NCBI RefSeq assembly: GCF_031432315.1
Contig: NZ_JAVKGO010000001.1
Span: 422,294-486,293, forward strand
From: Serpentinicella sp031432315
Lineage (GTDB): Bacteria > Bacillota > Clostridia > Peptostreptococcales > Natronincolaceae
Direction of reading: 5' to 3'
DNA: 64,000 nt
Shown: in pieces, positions 18,149 through 26,968 of the stretch
Layout: the number at the start of each line of letters is the position of its first letter
Numbering within the stretch: the first letter of the stretch is position 1
Notes under the pieces: model-generated
Seen by the model: only the letters and a program-made list of their open reading frames with translations
Told to the model about the DNA's origin: nothing
The model's database searches: none
Position numbers and translations under genes: made by a program

Positions 18149-20611
18149 TTAAACAGTATATATAGGATTCATATCAATACTTGTTAATATGTTTTTGGGT
18201 ATAAATTTTTCTTTATTTTCTACTAAAAGATATTTTATGATGGACTTAAATAGCGGATGGCTATCTTTGCTTGATTTAATTAAAATATAAAACCTATACT
18301 TATTTTTAATTCTATAAATCATAGCTGCATTTGGTCCTAGTATATTTGTATCTACATCATTAAACCCTTTAGATTTAGATATGTATTTTATTATTTCAGT
18401 AATCTTTAGTACTACATTATAAACTTCATCTTCATTCTCTCCTGTAAAACCAATCGTTACTAATTTACTAAATGGGGGATAGTCAAAAGCTTTACGTATG
18501 CCAATTTCTTTGTTATAAAATGCTTTATAATCTTGTTTTGATGCCAAGGCTATACTATAATGGTCTGGATTATAAGTTTGAAGTACTACTTTCCCTGGAT
18601 CTATCCCTCGTCCAGCTCTTCCTGCCACCTGAAGTGCTTGTTGAAACACTTTTTCAGGCGCTCTAAAGTCTGGCAAGTTAAGCATTGTATCTGCATTTAT
18701 AATACCTACTAGTGTTACATTTGGAAAATCAAGTCCTTTTGTAATCATTTGGGTACCTATCATAATATCTATTTTTCCACTTTTAAATGATTCTAATATT
18801 TTATTATGTGCACCTTTTTTACCGGTAACATCTAAATCCATTCTGCTTATAGATGCGCTGGGAAAATATGATTGAATAACCTTCTCAAGTTTTTGTGTTC
18901 CAGTCCCAAAATATTTTATATATTTACTCGAACATTCTGGACATATTTTAGGTGCTTGATACTTATCTCCGCAATAATGACACTGTAAATCCTTAGAAGC
19001 CATATGAAATGTAAGAGAGATGTCGCACTGCTTACACTTTACAACATAGCCACATTTTCTGCAACTCACAAAGGTTGAATATCCCCTGCGGTTTAAAAAA
19101 AGTATTGTTTGTTTTTTAGATTCTAATGTGCTTTTTAACTCATTGTATAGTGTTCGGCTGAGGATACTTTTATTTCCTCCATCGAGTTCCTGACGCATAT
19201 CTATAATACTTATCTCAGGTATTTGTGATTTATGAGCACGCTTTTTTAAATTGGTTAATATAATTTCATTTTGTACTGCATTATGATAGGTTTCAATGGA
19301 CGGTGTTGCTGATCCCAATACTACAATAGCATTTTCCTTTTCGCTTCGATATTTTGCAACATCAAAGGCTGTATATTTGGGATTTAATTCCGATTTATAG
19401 GTTGTTTCATGTTCCTCATCAATAATTATTAACCCTAAATTATTTAAAGGTGCAAATATAGCAGAGCGTGCTCCAATTACAATATTGGCATCTCCGTTGG
19501 AGACTTTTCGCCATTCATCATAACGTTCTCCTTCTGACAGTCCACTATGGAATATAGCAATTCCATGGACAAATCTTCCTTTAAACCTTTCAATTGTCTG
19601 TGGTGTTAAGGATATCTCTGGAACTAATACAATGCCTTGCTTACCTTCTTTTATAGCATTCTCTATTAATTGTAAATATACTTCCGTCTTACCACTACCA
19701 GTAATTCCATGTATTAAGTATATATTTGATTTGTTATTCTCAATACCTTCTGTAATTTTATTAATAATCTCTTCCTGTTCATTTGTAGGTTGTAGTTTTG
19801 GAAAAGGCTTAAAATCAAGATTCAGTAGTGGGTCACGTTTATATTCTTTTTCTTCGATAATTGCAATTCCTTTATCTACAAGACCTTTAATTACTGCTCG
19901 ACTAAAACCTAGATGATTTACTAATTCACTTAATTTTATTTCTTGTCTATCTTTTAATATTTTAAGTAAATCTAGTTGCTTTTTTGCATTTTTTAGATTA
20001 ATTTTATCTTTATCTAATTTAGCTAATTTTACATACTTCTCTTTTATAATGTTTATTCTTGATTCAACAACTTCGTTAATGACTACAATACCTTCTTTAT
20101 GTAAAGATTTTATTGCTCTATAGACTTCTCCATAAGAATAACTTTTATATAGTAATTCAAAGGTTACTTTCTCCTTTTTTTTAAGAAGTTCTATAATTCC
20201 AATTTGCACTTCTGTAAATTTTGATTTATTTTTCTCTACTTCCTCTTGGTTTAAATAAATAACACGTTTTTCTTTATTAACCAAGCCTGCTGGAATTAAA
20301 CAGTGAATTGCCTCTATATATCTACACAAATATTTTTCTTTCAGCCAATAAACCATGTCTATTTGTTTTTTTGACAAAATTGGTTTATCGTCTAGGGGCC
20401 GTATAATATCCTTGAGATTAACCTTATCATTGCTGGTTATTGACCTAATGCTGAAGATATAAGCTTCTAATTTTCTATTACCTTTTCCGAAAGGAACCAA
20501 TACCCGCATCCCTTCTTCGATCACGTTCTCTAACTCAAGTGGAATAGAGTAGTCAAATAGCTTATCTGTCTTATTCACGTTGTTGTTTACTATGACTGTC
20601 CCAATTTTCAT
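18149..20611 (-). CDS. priA: primosomal protein N' (replication restart helicase)
   Basis: PriA reloads the replicative helicase at repaired forks. 820 aa: a DNA-binding N-terminus (to about 200), Walker A GITGSGKTEVYL (about 304), DEEH motif II, and between the helicase lobes a zinc region of paired cysteines (CRKCGYVVKCKQC, then CHYCGDKY and CPEC). Helicase motifs GTQMITKGLDFPNV and VAGRAGRG follow. It begins a minus-strand run with def and fmt, the normal Firmicute order. Confidence 0.97.
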   Translation of the reverse strand: MKIGTVIVNNNVNKTDKLFDYSIPLELENVIEEGMRVLVPFGKGNRKLEAYIFSIRSITSNDKVNLKDIIRPLDDKPILSKKQIDMVYWLKEKYLCRYIEAIHCLIPAGLVNKEKRVIYLNQEEVEKNKSKFTEVQIGIIELLKKKEKVTFELLYKSYSYGEVYRAIKSLHKEGIVVINEVVESRINIIKEKYVKLAKLDKDKINLKNAKKQLDLLKILKDRQEIKLSELVNHLGFSRAVIKGLVDKGIAIIEEKEYKRDPLLNLDFKPFPKLQPTNEQEEIINKITEGIENNKSNIYLIHGITGSGKTEVYLQLIENAIKEGKQGIVLVPEISLTPQTIERFKGRFVHGIAIFHSGLSEGERYDEWRKVSNGDANIVIGARSAIFAPLNNLGLIIIDEEHETTYKSELNPKYTAFDVAKYRSEKENAIVVLGSATPSIETYHNAVQNEIILTNLKKRAHKSQIPEISIIDMRQELDGGNKSILSRTLYNELKSTLESKKQTILFLNRRGYSTFVSCRKCGYVVKCKQCDISLTFHMASKDLQCHYCGDKYQAPKICPECSSKYIKYFGTGTQKLEKVIQSYFPSASISRMDLDVTGKKGAHNKILESFKSGKIDIMIGTQMITKGLDFPNVTLVGIINADTMLNLPDFRAPEKVFQQALQVAGRAGRGIDPGKVVLQTYNPDHYSIALASKQDYKAFYNKEIGIRKAFDYPPFSKLVTIGFTGENEDEVYNVVLKITEIIKYISKSKGFNDVDTNILGPNAAMIYRIKNKYRFYILIKSSKDSHPLFKSIIKYLLVENKEKFIPKNILTSIDMNPIYTV

Positions 20612-20703
20612 TTTATTACATCTCCAACTTTTTATAATTATATATTATATCAAACTTCCCTTAAGTTAATAAAGATATTATAACAGAACATTATCGTTAT
20701 GGA

Positions 20704-21132
20704 TTATAAGTGCATTTTACTATCAAATAACTCTTCTTTATACATGTTCACTTGCTCTATCATATGACCGATATTTCCCTCACCAGCGTATTTATTTACA
20801 TCAAAAAAGTCATGATCTAAGTCTGACCAAAATAACTTATTTACTTCCTCTACTAAGGTTACTTCTTGGTTAAGCTTACCTACGTACACTTCTACATAAC
20901 ATTCTTGAAAATAGTATTTAAAATCCATTAGATGCTTTAAAATAATGTTATCACCCTTAATCCCAGTTTCTTCATAAAGTTCTCTATATGCAGCGTCTAT
21001 GCCAGTTTCTTCTGGCTCAATTTTACCGCCTACTAAATTGTATAGCCCTTTATACGGATCATGTTTACGTGTGCACATCAATAACCGATCCACCTTGGAA
21101 TTGTATACCATAATGACGTTATAACCTTGCAA
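20704..21132 (-). CDS. Nudix hydrolase (MutT-like)
   Basis: 142 aa; the Nudix box reads GGKIEPEETGIDAAYREL then YEETGI, matching Gx5Ex7REUxEExGU in full, so it should be catalytically active on a nucleoside diphosphate derivative. Substrate cannot be told from sequence; 8-oxo-dGTP is one possibility. The start is a TTG after AGGTGG (MQGYNVIMVYNSKVDRLL). It lies between the coaBC terminator and priA, 92 bases before priA, so it may be its own unit or lead into priA. Confidence 0.88.
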   Translation of the reverse strand: MQGYNVIMVYNSKVDRLLMCTRKHDPYKGLYNLVGGKIEPEETGIDAAYRELYEETGIKGDNIILKHLMDFKYYFQECYVEVYVGKLNQEVTLVEEVNKLFWSDLDHDFFDVNKYAGEGNIGHMIEQVNMYKEELFDSKMHL

Positions 21133-21192
21133 CTTTCACACCACCTGCTTAATAATAATTTGAGAATAGTTAAGACAGAAGTATAAAGTTTT

Positions 21193-21237
21193 TAAAACAG
21201 CCCAAAACCATATACACTATGATTTCAAGCTGTTTTA
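21193..21237 (-). terminator. hairpin after coaBC
   Basis: A 9-bp stem TAAAACAGC/GCTGTTTTA (21193-21201 with 21229-21237) lies 20 bases beyond the coaBC stop. The T-rich part is within the stem and no strong U-tract follows, so termination may be partial. Confidence 0.42.
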
Positions 21238-21256
21238 CTCTGTCATTTTTCTTTTA

Positions 21257-22453
21257 TTATTTTATAATAAACTCTTTTGTTTTATCTAAAATTTTATCAG
21301 CTATTTCTTGTTTTAAAGCCTTGTCTATTTCATTAATATTATCATGTTTATCAATAAATTTCACAATATTTGTATCCGTTCCAAATCCAGCATCTTTTTC
21401 AGCCACATTATTTGCAACAATAAAATCCAGGTTTTTTCGCTTAACTTTGTCTTTTGCATATTCTATAACATTATTTGTTTCAGCTGCGAAACCTACTAGT
21501 ACTTTATCGCCTTTTATTTTTCCTAGTTCAAGTAAAATGTCAGGATTTCTGACTAAGCTAATACTCATATCTCCATCCTTTTTCTTTACTTTCTGGTCAT
21601 TAATTGTCTGTGGTCGATAGTCTGAAACAGCAGCAGTTTTTATAACTATGTGTTGACTCTCAAAATCCTCAAGTACAGCTTTATACATTTCTAACGCACT
21701 ACTAACCGATATCAAATTTACATTAGCTGGTGGACTCAAGTTTGTAGGGCCCGAAATCAAAGTTACTTCCGCACCTCTTTTTGAAGCAGCCTCAGCTAAA
21801 GCATACCCCATTTTACCCGTAGAACGATTAGAAATAAAACGAACTGGATCTATCTTTTCTACGGTTGGTCCTGCTGTAATTAACACTTTTTTACCATTTA
21901 AATCTGATTTAACAGTTTGTAATTTATTTATATACTCGACTATATCTACTGGTTCTGCAAGCTTACCTGCTCCTATATCTCCGCAGGCAAGTCTCCCTGC
22001 TCCTGGATTAATAAATTCATACCCCAAACTTTTTAGTTTTATTATATTCCTCTGTACAATTTCATTTTCATACATTCTCGTATTCATGGCTGGTGCAAAA
22101 ACTACTTTAGCTGTTGACGCCATAATTGTTGTAGATAATATATCATCAGCAATTCCATTAGCAACTTTACCAATTATATTCGCAGTGGCTGGGGCAATTA
22201 AAAGAATATCAGCTTTTTGGGCTAACGAAATATGTTCAATGTCCCAATACCGTGGTGTTTCAAACATATCAGTAACAACCATATTTTGACTAAGCGCTTG
22301 AAAAGTTTGTGGTTTTACAAACTCCATAGCTGATTTCGTCATAATTACATCAACATTTGCTTCTAACTTCTTTAATCTACTTACAATATCGCAAGCCTTA
22401 TAAACAGCGATTCCGCCTGTTACTCCTAATACAATATTTTTTCCTTTAAGCAT
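21257..22453 (-). CDS. coaBC: bifunctional phosphopantothenoylcysteine decarboxylase / phosphopantothenate-cysteine ligase
   Basis: Two steps of CoA synthesis in one protein of 398 aa. The CoaC flavoprotein part (about 1-185) has VTGGIAVYKACDIVSRL, LIAPATANIIGKVANGIADD and the substrate clamp PAMNTRMYEN. The CoaB part (about 186-398) starts KKVLITAGPTVEKIDPVRF and has SNRSTGKMGYALAEAA. It follows rpoZ by 10 bases in the remA-rpoZ-coaBC-priA order typical of Firmicutes, and is closed by a weak hairpin. Confidence 0.96.
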   Translation of the reverse strand: MLKGKNIVLGVTGGIAVYKACDIVSRLKKLEANVDVIMTKSAMEFVKPQTFQALSQNMVVTDMFETPRYWDIEHISLAQKADILLIAPATANIIGKVANGIADDILSTTIMASTAKVVFAPAMNTRMYENEIVQRNIIKLKSLGYEFINPGAGRLACGDIGAGKLAEPVDIVEYINKLQTVKSDLNGKKVLITAGPTVEKIDPVRFISNRSTGKMGYALAEAASKRGAEVTLISGPTNLSPPANVNLISVSSALEMYKAVLEDFESQHIVIKTAAVSDYRPQTINDQKVKKKDGDMSISLVRNPDILLELGKIKGDKVLVGFAAETNNVIEYAKDKVKRKNLDFIVANNVAEKDAGFGTDTNIVKFIDKHDNINEIDKALKQEIADKILDKTKEFIIK

Positions 22454-22463
22454 ATTTCATCAC

Positions 22464-22673
22464 CTACTTATCAATGTCGTCCGTTATGGCCTCATATGTT
22501 ACAAAATTTTCATATATCTCTTTTGTTGCAATAGATACAGGTTTGTTTGACTCATGCTCTACATTAGGTTCATGGTCGTCAATTAATTGTCTTGCTCTTT
22601 TTGATGCAGCTATAACTAATGTATATCTACTATCAACCTTGTCTAATAGTTCGGTAATTGGTGGGTATAACAT
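22464..22673 (-). CDS. rpoZ: RNA polymerase omega subunit
   Basis: 69 aa, MLYPPITELLDKVDSRYTLV then IAASKRARQLIDD, the conserved omega core that folds around the beta' C-terminus. ATG follows AGGAGAGG. It lies between remA (18 bases upstream) and coaBC (10 bases downstream). Confidence 0.93.
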   Translation of the reverse strand: MLYPPITELLDKVDSRYTLVIAASKRARQLIDDHEPNVEHESNKPVSIATKEIYENFVTYEAITDDIDK

Positions 22674-22691
22674 AATATCTTCCTCTCCTTA

Positions 22692-22961
22692 TTATTCATT
22701 TTCGTCTGAAGCTTCATCATCTTTACTGGTTAATCTCTGTGCTACAGTTTCTGGCTGAACTGCTGATAATATTATATGATCACAATCCGTAACTATAACG
22801 GCTCTAGTTCTTCTACCATAAGTAGCATCTATAAGTACACCTTCATCTCTAGCCTCTTGAACAATTCGTTTAATTGGTGCTGACTCTGGACTAACAATTG
22901 CTATAATCCTATTAGCAGACACTATATTACCAAAGCCGATATTTATCAATTTGATACTCAT
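22692..22961 (-). CDS. remA: extracellular matrix regulator RemA (DUF370)
   Basis: 89 aa with the DUF370 sequence MSIKLINIGFGNIV.ANRIIAIVSPESAP and the basic segment ATYGRRTRAVIV. In B. subtilis RemA is a DNA-binding ring protein that activates matrix and osmoprotection genes. In Clostridia the same gene keeps its place between yicC and rpoZ, but its target genes are less known. AAGGGGG precedes the ATG. Confidence 0.93.
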   Translation of the reverse strand: MSIKLINIGFGNIVSANRIIAIVSPESAPIKRIVQEARDEGVLIDATYGRRTRAVIVTDCDHIILSAVQPETVAQRLTSKDDEASDENE

Positions 22962-22973
22962 ATTGTACCCCCT

Positions 22974-23855
22974 TTATTCAATATTTTGCACTTGTTCTCT
23001 TATTTTTTCAAGTTCACTCTTTAATTCTACAACTATATTGGATATTATTATATCATTAGTTTTTGACCCAATTGTATTTACTTCCCTATTCATTTCTTGT
23101 ATTATAAAGTCGAGTTTTCTTCCAACTGAATCAGTTTGATCAAGTGATTTTTCAAATTGTTTTATATGACTACTAAGTCGTACTACTTCTTCTGTAACAT
23201 TACTTTTATCTGCATATATTGCTACTTCCATAGCCAAACGATTATCATCAATTTGTATGTCATCATCTAAAATTTCTGCTATCCTCTTTGTTAATTTTGT
23301 TTTATATTCAAGTAGAACAATTTCTCCTCTTTGGTTTACTTCATTAATTAGGTTAGACATATACTCTACTCGCATCAATAAATCTTCTTTAAGTTTATTT
23401 CCTTCTTCTTTTCTCATCAATATTAATTTATCAAGCGAATCTTCCAGACCATTTTGAAACGCCTTCCATACTTGATCTTTATCCTCAACTTTATCTTCTA
23501 TTTTCAATATATCTGGAAACTTAATAAACGTTGACACACAAATGTCATTCTTAATGTTCAGTTCTTCTTCCAATACTTTTAGCGCGTCTAAATATTCTTT
23601 TGCTAACAAAACATTTGGCGTTACTCTTACATCCTTTTCACCTACTTGATCATAATTAATAAAAACATCCACTCTTCCTCTTTTTATTTTTTGCTTGAAA
23701 AGCTGTCTTATTTGATCCTCTAAGTAGGTAAATTTTTTAGGGCATTTTATATTAATATCCATATAACGGTTATTGACCGACTTTATTTCTATAGTAAAAT
23801 ATGTATTGTTGTATTGAAACTCACTTCTGCCAAATCCTGTCATACTCTTAATCAC
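22974..23855 (-). CDS. yicC: YicC family endoribonuclease
   Basis: 293 aa, starting (M)IKSMTGFGRSEF and ending with the conserved FIIQEMNREVNTIGSKTND, the signature of YicC/YloC proteins, which cut RNA and are linked to sRNA decay. An ATG five codons upstream is in frame, but GGGGGG lies between it and the GTG at 23855, and family proteins start at this point, so GTG 23855 is preferred. It is between dapF and remA. Confidence 0.9.
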   Translation of the reverse strand: MIKSMTGFGRSEFQYNNTYFTIEIKSVNNRYMDINIKCPKKFTYLEDQIRQLFKQKIKRGRVDVFINYDQVGEKDVRVTPNVLLAKEYLDALKVLEEELNIKNDICVSTFIKFPDILKIEDKVEDKDQVWKAFQNGLEDSLDKLILMRKEEGNKLKEDLLMRVEYMSNLINEVNQRGEIVLLEYKTKLTKRIAEILDDDIQIDDNRLAMEVAIYADKSNVTEEVVRLSSHIKQFEKSLDQTDSVGRKLDFIIQEMNREVNTIGSKTNDIIISNIVVELKSELEKIREQVQNIE

Positions 23856-23884
23856 ACGAATACCCCCCAAAGATATTTTTAGGT

Positions 23885-24736
23885 TTACTTTGCTAAATTT
23901 GAATAATATATACCTTCACAAATTACTTTCGCAGACCCTTCCATATATATATCTTTATTTTCTTCTATATTAATAGTTAATCTCCCCCCATCAGTTATTA
24001 CTTCAACACTATTATTTACATAACCTAATTCATATGCTACCCCACAAACGCTAGTGACACCAGTTCCACATGCTAGAGTATATCCAGCACCTCGCTCCCA
24101 GGTCTTAACTTCTATTTTGCTTCTATTTATAATTTTTGCGAAATTAACGTTTGTATTATCAGGAAATTGGTTGTGTTTTTCTATAACTGGGCCTATTTTT
24201 TTAATGTGCTCTTCTTTCAGTTCATCTAAAAAAATAACCGTATGTGGCACTCCCATTAGTACTGTTGAGTAGTTTAAAGTTTCACCATCAACTATAAGTT
24301 GTTGATTAATACATTTATTTTGATCACATATAACAGGAATATCTTTTGGTTCAAAAATCATTTTGTCCATATTTACCCTTACCAATTGTTCTCTATTATT
24401 TTCATCTCCCATTTCAACCTCTTTAATTCCTGCTAAAGTTTCAATCCTAAAGAACTTTTCTTTTATCATTCCTGCATCATATACATACTTTGCAAAACAC
24501 CTTATGCCATTTCCACACATATGCGCTCTTGAACCGTCGCTATTATAGTAATACATGAAAAAGTCTGCTTTCTCTGAGCCTTTTACAATCATTAATCCAT
24601 CGGCACCTATACCAAAATGTCTATGACAGACTTCAGTTGCTAACTTACTAAATAATTCTTCATCAGGAAAGTCTTCATATTTCATAACTATGAAATCATT
24701 ACCTGCACCTTGAAGCTTGCGAAATATAATATCCAT
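23885..24736 (-). CDS. dapF: diaminopimelate epimerase
   Basis: Converts LL- to meso-diaminopimelate for lysine and peptidoglycan. 283 aa with GNDFI near residue 13, the first catalytic Cys in HMCGNGIRCFAKYV and the second in ACGTGVTSVCG. Both active-site cysteines are present. It is separate from the riboswitch-controlled dap operon at 34.5-39.2 kb and heads the yicC-remA-rpoZ-coaBC run, so it probably escapes lysine control. Confidence 0.96.
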   Translation of the reverse strand: MDIIFRKLQGAGNDFIVMKYEDFPDEELFSKLATEVCHRHFGIGADGLMIVKGSEKADFFMYYYNSDGSRAHMCGNGIRCFAKYVYDAGMIKEKFFRIETLAGIKEVEMGDENNREQLVRVNMDKMIFEPKDIPVICDQNKCINQQLIVDGETLNYSTVLMGVPHTVIFLDELKEEHIKKIGPVIEKHNQFPDNTNVNFAKIINRSKIEVKTWERGAGYTLACGTGVTSVCGVAYELGYVNNSVEVITDGGRLTINIEENKDIYMEGSAKVICEGIYYSNLAK

Positions 24737-24901
24737 TTTTTCTCTCCTTTATGTTAAAGGTTTAATTTTATATAACTTCTTTATACTAATACAATATAAC
24801 AATTATAACAAATTTTATCCATTTATTAAATCTTTTTTCTACTTTGAATTGTTTTTACATTTATGTTATATTTACATTACTTTCGCTTAGGAGGAATGCA
24901 T

Positions 24902-26677
24902 ATGGCTTTAGATGGGTTAACTGTATCTGCAATTGTAGATGAATTATCACAACTCGTCTCTAATAATAGAATTGAAAAAATATATCAACCGGAGAAAGAT
25001 GAAATTCTTATAATAATTAGAAGTAAAGGAAGCAATCGGAAGCTTTTGCTTTCCTGTCACAGTAATTATCCAAGAGCTCATTTTACCACTTTAAGTAAAG
25101 AAAATCCAGTTACCCCGCCTAGTTTTTGTATGTTACTTCGTAAAAACCTTACTGGGGGACGTATAATTTCAGTAACACAGCCTAATTTTGAACGAATTAT
25201 AAATTTGGAGATTGAAACTTATGATGAGTTAAATATTAAAAAGTCAAAAATGTTAATTATTGAAATGATGGGAAAACATAGTAATATTATATTAGTTGAC
25301 AATGAAACAAAAAAAATCATAGAAAGTATCAAACGTATTTCATTTGATATGAGTCGATTTCGACAAGTACTACCAGGACTTACCTACGAAATGCCACCAA
25401 ATAATAAAAATAATCCGTTATCGTTATCAAACACCGACGATTTAACTGATATAATTGACAGGAAAACAACCATACAAATATATAAGGCGTTATATTCTCA
25501 TTTTACAGGAATATCGCCTTTGATTGCTAAAGAAATATGTCACAATGCTAGTATTGATTTTGAGACACCCATAAATAAATTAGATGATCTAGAAATAAGA
25601 GATTTATTTTTTTCTTTAAGTTCAATTCTTACCATCGTTTCTTCTAAAAAATTTGAACACTTAATTTTTCAAGATGTATCAAACAAAAAGTATATAGACT
25701 TTAGTGTTATTCCAATTAAACACCTTAGTCATTACACAATTACAGAATTTGATTCTATAAGTGAGTTATTAGATAATTACTATAGCGTAAATGATCATAT
25801 GCAACGGATAAAACAAAAATCTCAAACATTGAGAAAAAATATTAATACAAAGTTAGATAGACTGTATAACAAATTAATAAATTTAAAAAGAGACTATGAC
25901 AAAGCTTTAAAAGGTGATCATTTTAAAATTTTAGGTGATTTAATTACAGCTAATCTTTATCAAATAAAATCAGGAGAAAGCAGCACAAAGGTAACAAATT
26001 TCTATAGTAGTACACAAGAAAACATTGAAATTAAGTTAGATAAGCGCTACAGCCCTTCAAAAAATGCACAAAACTACTATAAAAAATATACAAAATCGAA
26101 AAATGCACTGGTTGAAGTTGCTAAGCAAGTTAAAGTTGCTGAAAGTGAAATACGTTACTTAGAGCAAATACAAAATAGCATAGAACAATGTACTACGCTT
26201 CAGGATTTAGAAGAAATTTATACAGAATTAGTTGATGGTGGGTATGTTAAAGAAAAGTCTAACAAGAAAAAACAACATCATAAAAAAAATTCCAGTTTTC
26301 TATCCTTCAAATCAACCGATAACTTTAAAATACTAGTAGGTAAAAACAATAAACAAAATGAAGAGATTACATTTAAGCATGCAAATAAGACAGATATTTG
26401 GTTACACGTAAAAGATTTGCCAGGCTCCCATGTGATTGTTCAATTAGATGAAAGGCAACTTTCTGAAGTAGCTCTTACTGAAGCTGCATCTTTAGCAGCA
26501 TTTTATAGTAAAGCTAGAAACTCAAGTAAAGTCGCCGTGGACTATACTACTCGAAAAAACGTTCGTAAACAAAAAGGCGGTAAACCTGGTATGGTTTTTT
26601 ACGATCATTACTCTACTATACTAGTAGACGCTTTTGAAAAAGATATACAAAAAATAGAGAAGACAAGCTCAGACTAA
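24902..26677 (+). CDS. rqcH: ribosome quality control protein RqcH (FbpA/NFACT family)
   Basis: RqcH binds stalled 50S-peptidyl-tRNA complexes and recruits tRNA-Ala to add C-terminal alanine tails. 591 aa: NFACT-N domain (MALDGLTVSAIVDELS..., to about 170), helix-hairpin-helix and coiled-coil middle (about 175-430), and NFACT-R (DUF814) with TDIWLHVKDLPGSHVIV and the basic VDYTTRKNVRKQKGGKPGMV. In-frame starts at 24863 and 24896 are rejected because AGGAGG (24889-24894) lies seven bases before the ATG at 24902. It is monocistronic, closed by a long hairpin. Confidence 0.94.
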   Translation: MALDGLTVSAIVDELSQLVSNNRIEKIYQPEKDEILIIIRSKGSNRKLLLSCHSNYPRAHFTTLSKENPVTPPSFCMLLRKNLTGGRIISVTQPNFERIINLEIETYDELNIKKSKMLIIEMMGKHSNIILVDNETKKIIESIKRISFDMSRFRQVLPGLTYEMPPNNKNNPLSLSNTDDLTDIIDRKTTIQIYKALYSHFTGISPLIAKEICHNASIDFETPINKLDDLEIRDLFFSLSSILTIVSSKKFEHLIFQDVSNKKYIDFSVIPIKHLSHYTITEFDSISELLDNYYSVNDHMQRIKQKSQTLRKNINTKLDRLYNKLINLKRDYDKALKGDHFKILGDLITANLYQIKSGESSTKVTNFYSSTQENIEIKLDKRYSPSKNAQNYYKKYTKSKNALVEVAKQVKVAESEIRYLEQIQNSIEQCTTLQDLEEIYTELVDGGYVKEKSNKKKQHHKKNSSFLSFKSTDNFKILVGKNNKQNEEITFKHANKTDIWLHVKDLPGSHVIVQLDERQLSEVALTEAASLAAFYSKARNSSKVAVDYTTRKNVRKQKGGKPGMVFYDHYSTILVDAFEKDIQKIEKTSSD

Positions 26678-26697
26678 TCTAAGCTTGTCTTCTCTAT
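26654..26697. terminator. bidirectional terminator, 16-bp perfect stem
   Basis: 26654-26669 pairs perfectly with 26682-26697 around a 12-base loop that includes the rqcH stop codon. The minus-strand side is followed by TTTTTT, a stronger U-tract than the plus side, so it also ends transcription coming from the ftsH side. Confidence 0.75.
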
Positions 26698-26707
26698 TTA
26701 ATTATAA

Positions 26708-26920
26708 TAAATCCCCCCTAAATAAGGGGGGGGATACACACATCCAATATGCCGTTTTCCTATAAAATTCACACCCGCGATTCACTAAGTGGGTGACCTA
26801 TTTTATTTCTTTGAATTCCCCTCTTAGGAGGCTTTTCATCGAAGATAAAAATATAATCTCCCGGATGTACATTGTCGGTTGAATTTTACAGTTCATAACA
26901 AACATCTTCGACATGTTATT
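26708..26920 (-). ncRNA. candidate structured non-coding RNA
   Basis: The gap between rqcH and ftsH is unusually rich in mutually complementary segments. Written on the minus strand they are: CGAAGAT (26904-26910) with ATCTTCG (26840-26846); TAAAATTCA (26880-26888) with TGAATTTTA (26763-26771); ACATCC (26863-26868) with GGATGT (26740-26745); CACCC with GGGTG around the loop ACTTAGTGAATCGC; and a CCTC-GAGG hairpin. The second and third helices cross, implying a pseudoknot. A GC-run hairpin (CCCCCC/GGGGGG) lies near the 3' end. A TATAAT lies a few bases upstream on the minus strand. SRP, tmRNA and RNase P signatures are absent. 6S RNA and the clostridial raiA-motif RNA are possibilities I cannot decide between. 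Confidence 0.5.
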
Positions 26921-26968
26921 AATTATATTATACACCATTTTCAGCAGTTTATTTAATCCACTTTTTGC

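Noticed and set aside
21219..21620. 133-codon plus-strand open frame over the coaBC 3' end
   Set aside because: It overlaps the conserved CoaB domain antisense and starts within the coaBC terminator.
26711..26733. CCCCCC/GGGGGG hairpin as the rqcH terminator
   Set aside because: A better 16-bp terminator lies directly on the rqcH stop; this hairpin has no U-tract on the plus strand and fits better as part of the minus-strand RNA candidate.
26708..26920. The same gap as SRP RNA, tmRNA or RNase P RNA
   Set aside because: The SRP core (GGAAGCAGC-type), tmRNA tag frame and tRNA-like ends, and the RNase P P4 motifs could not be found on either strand.
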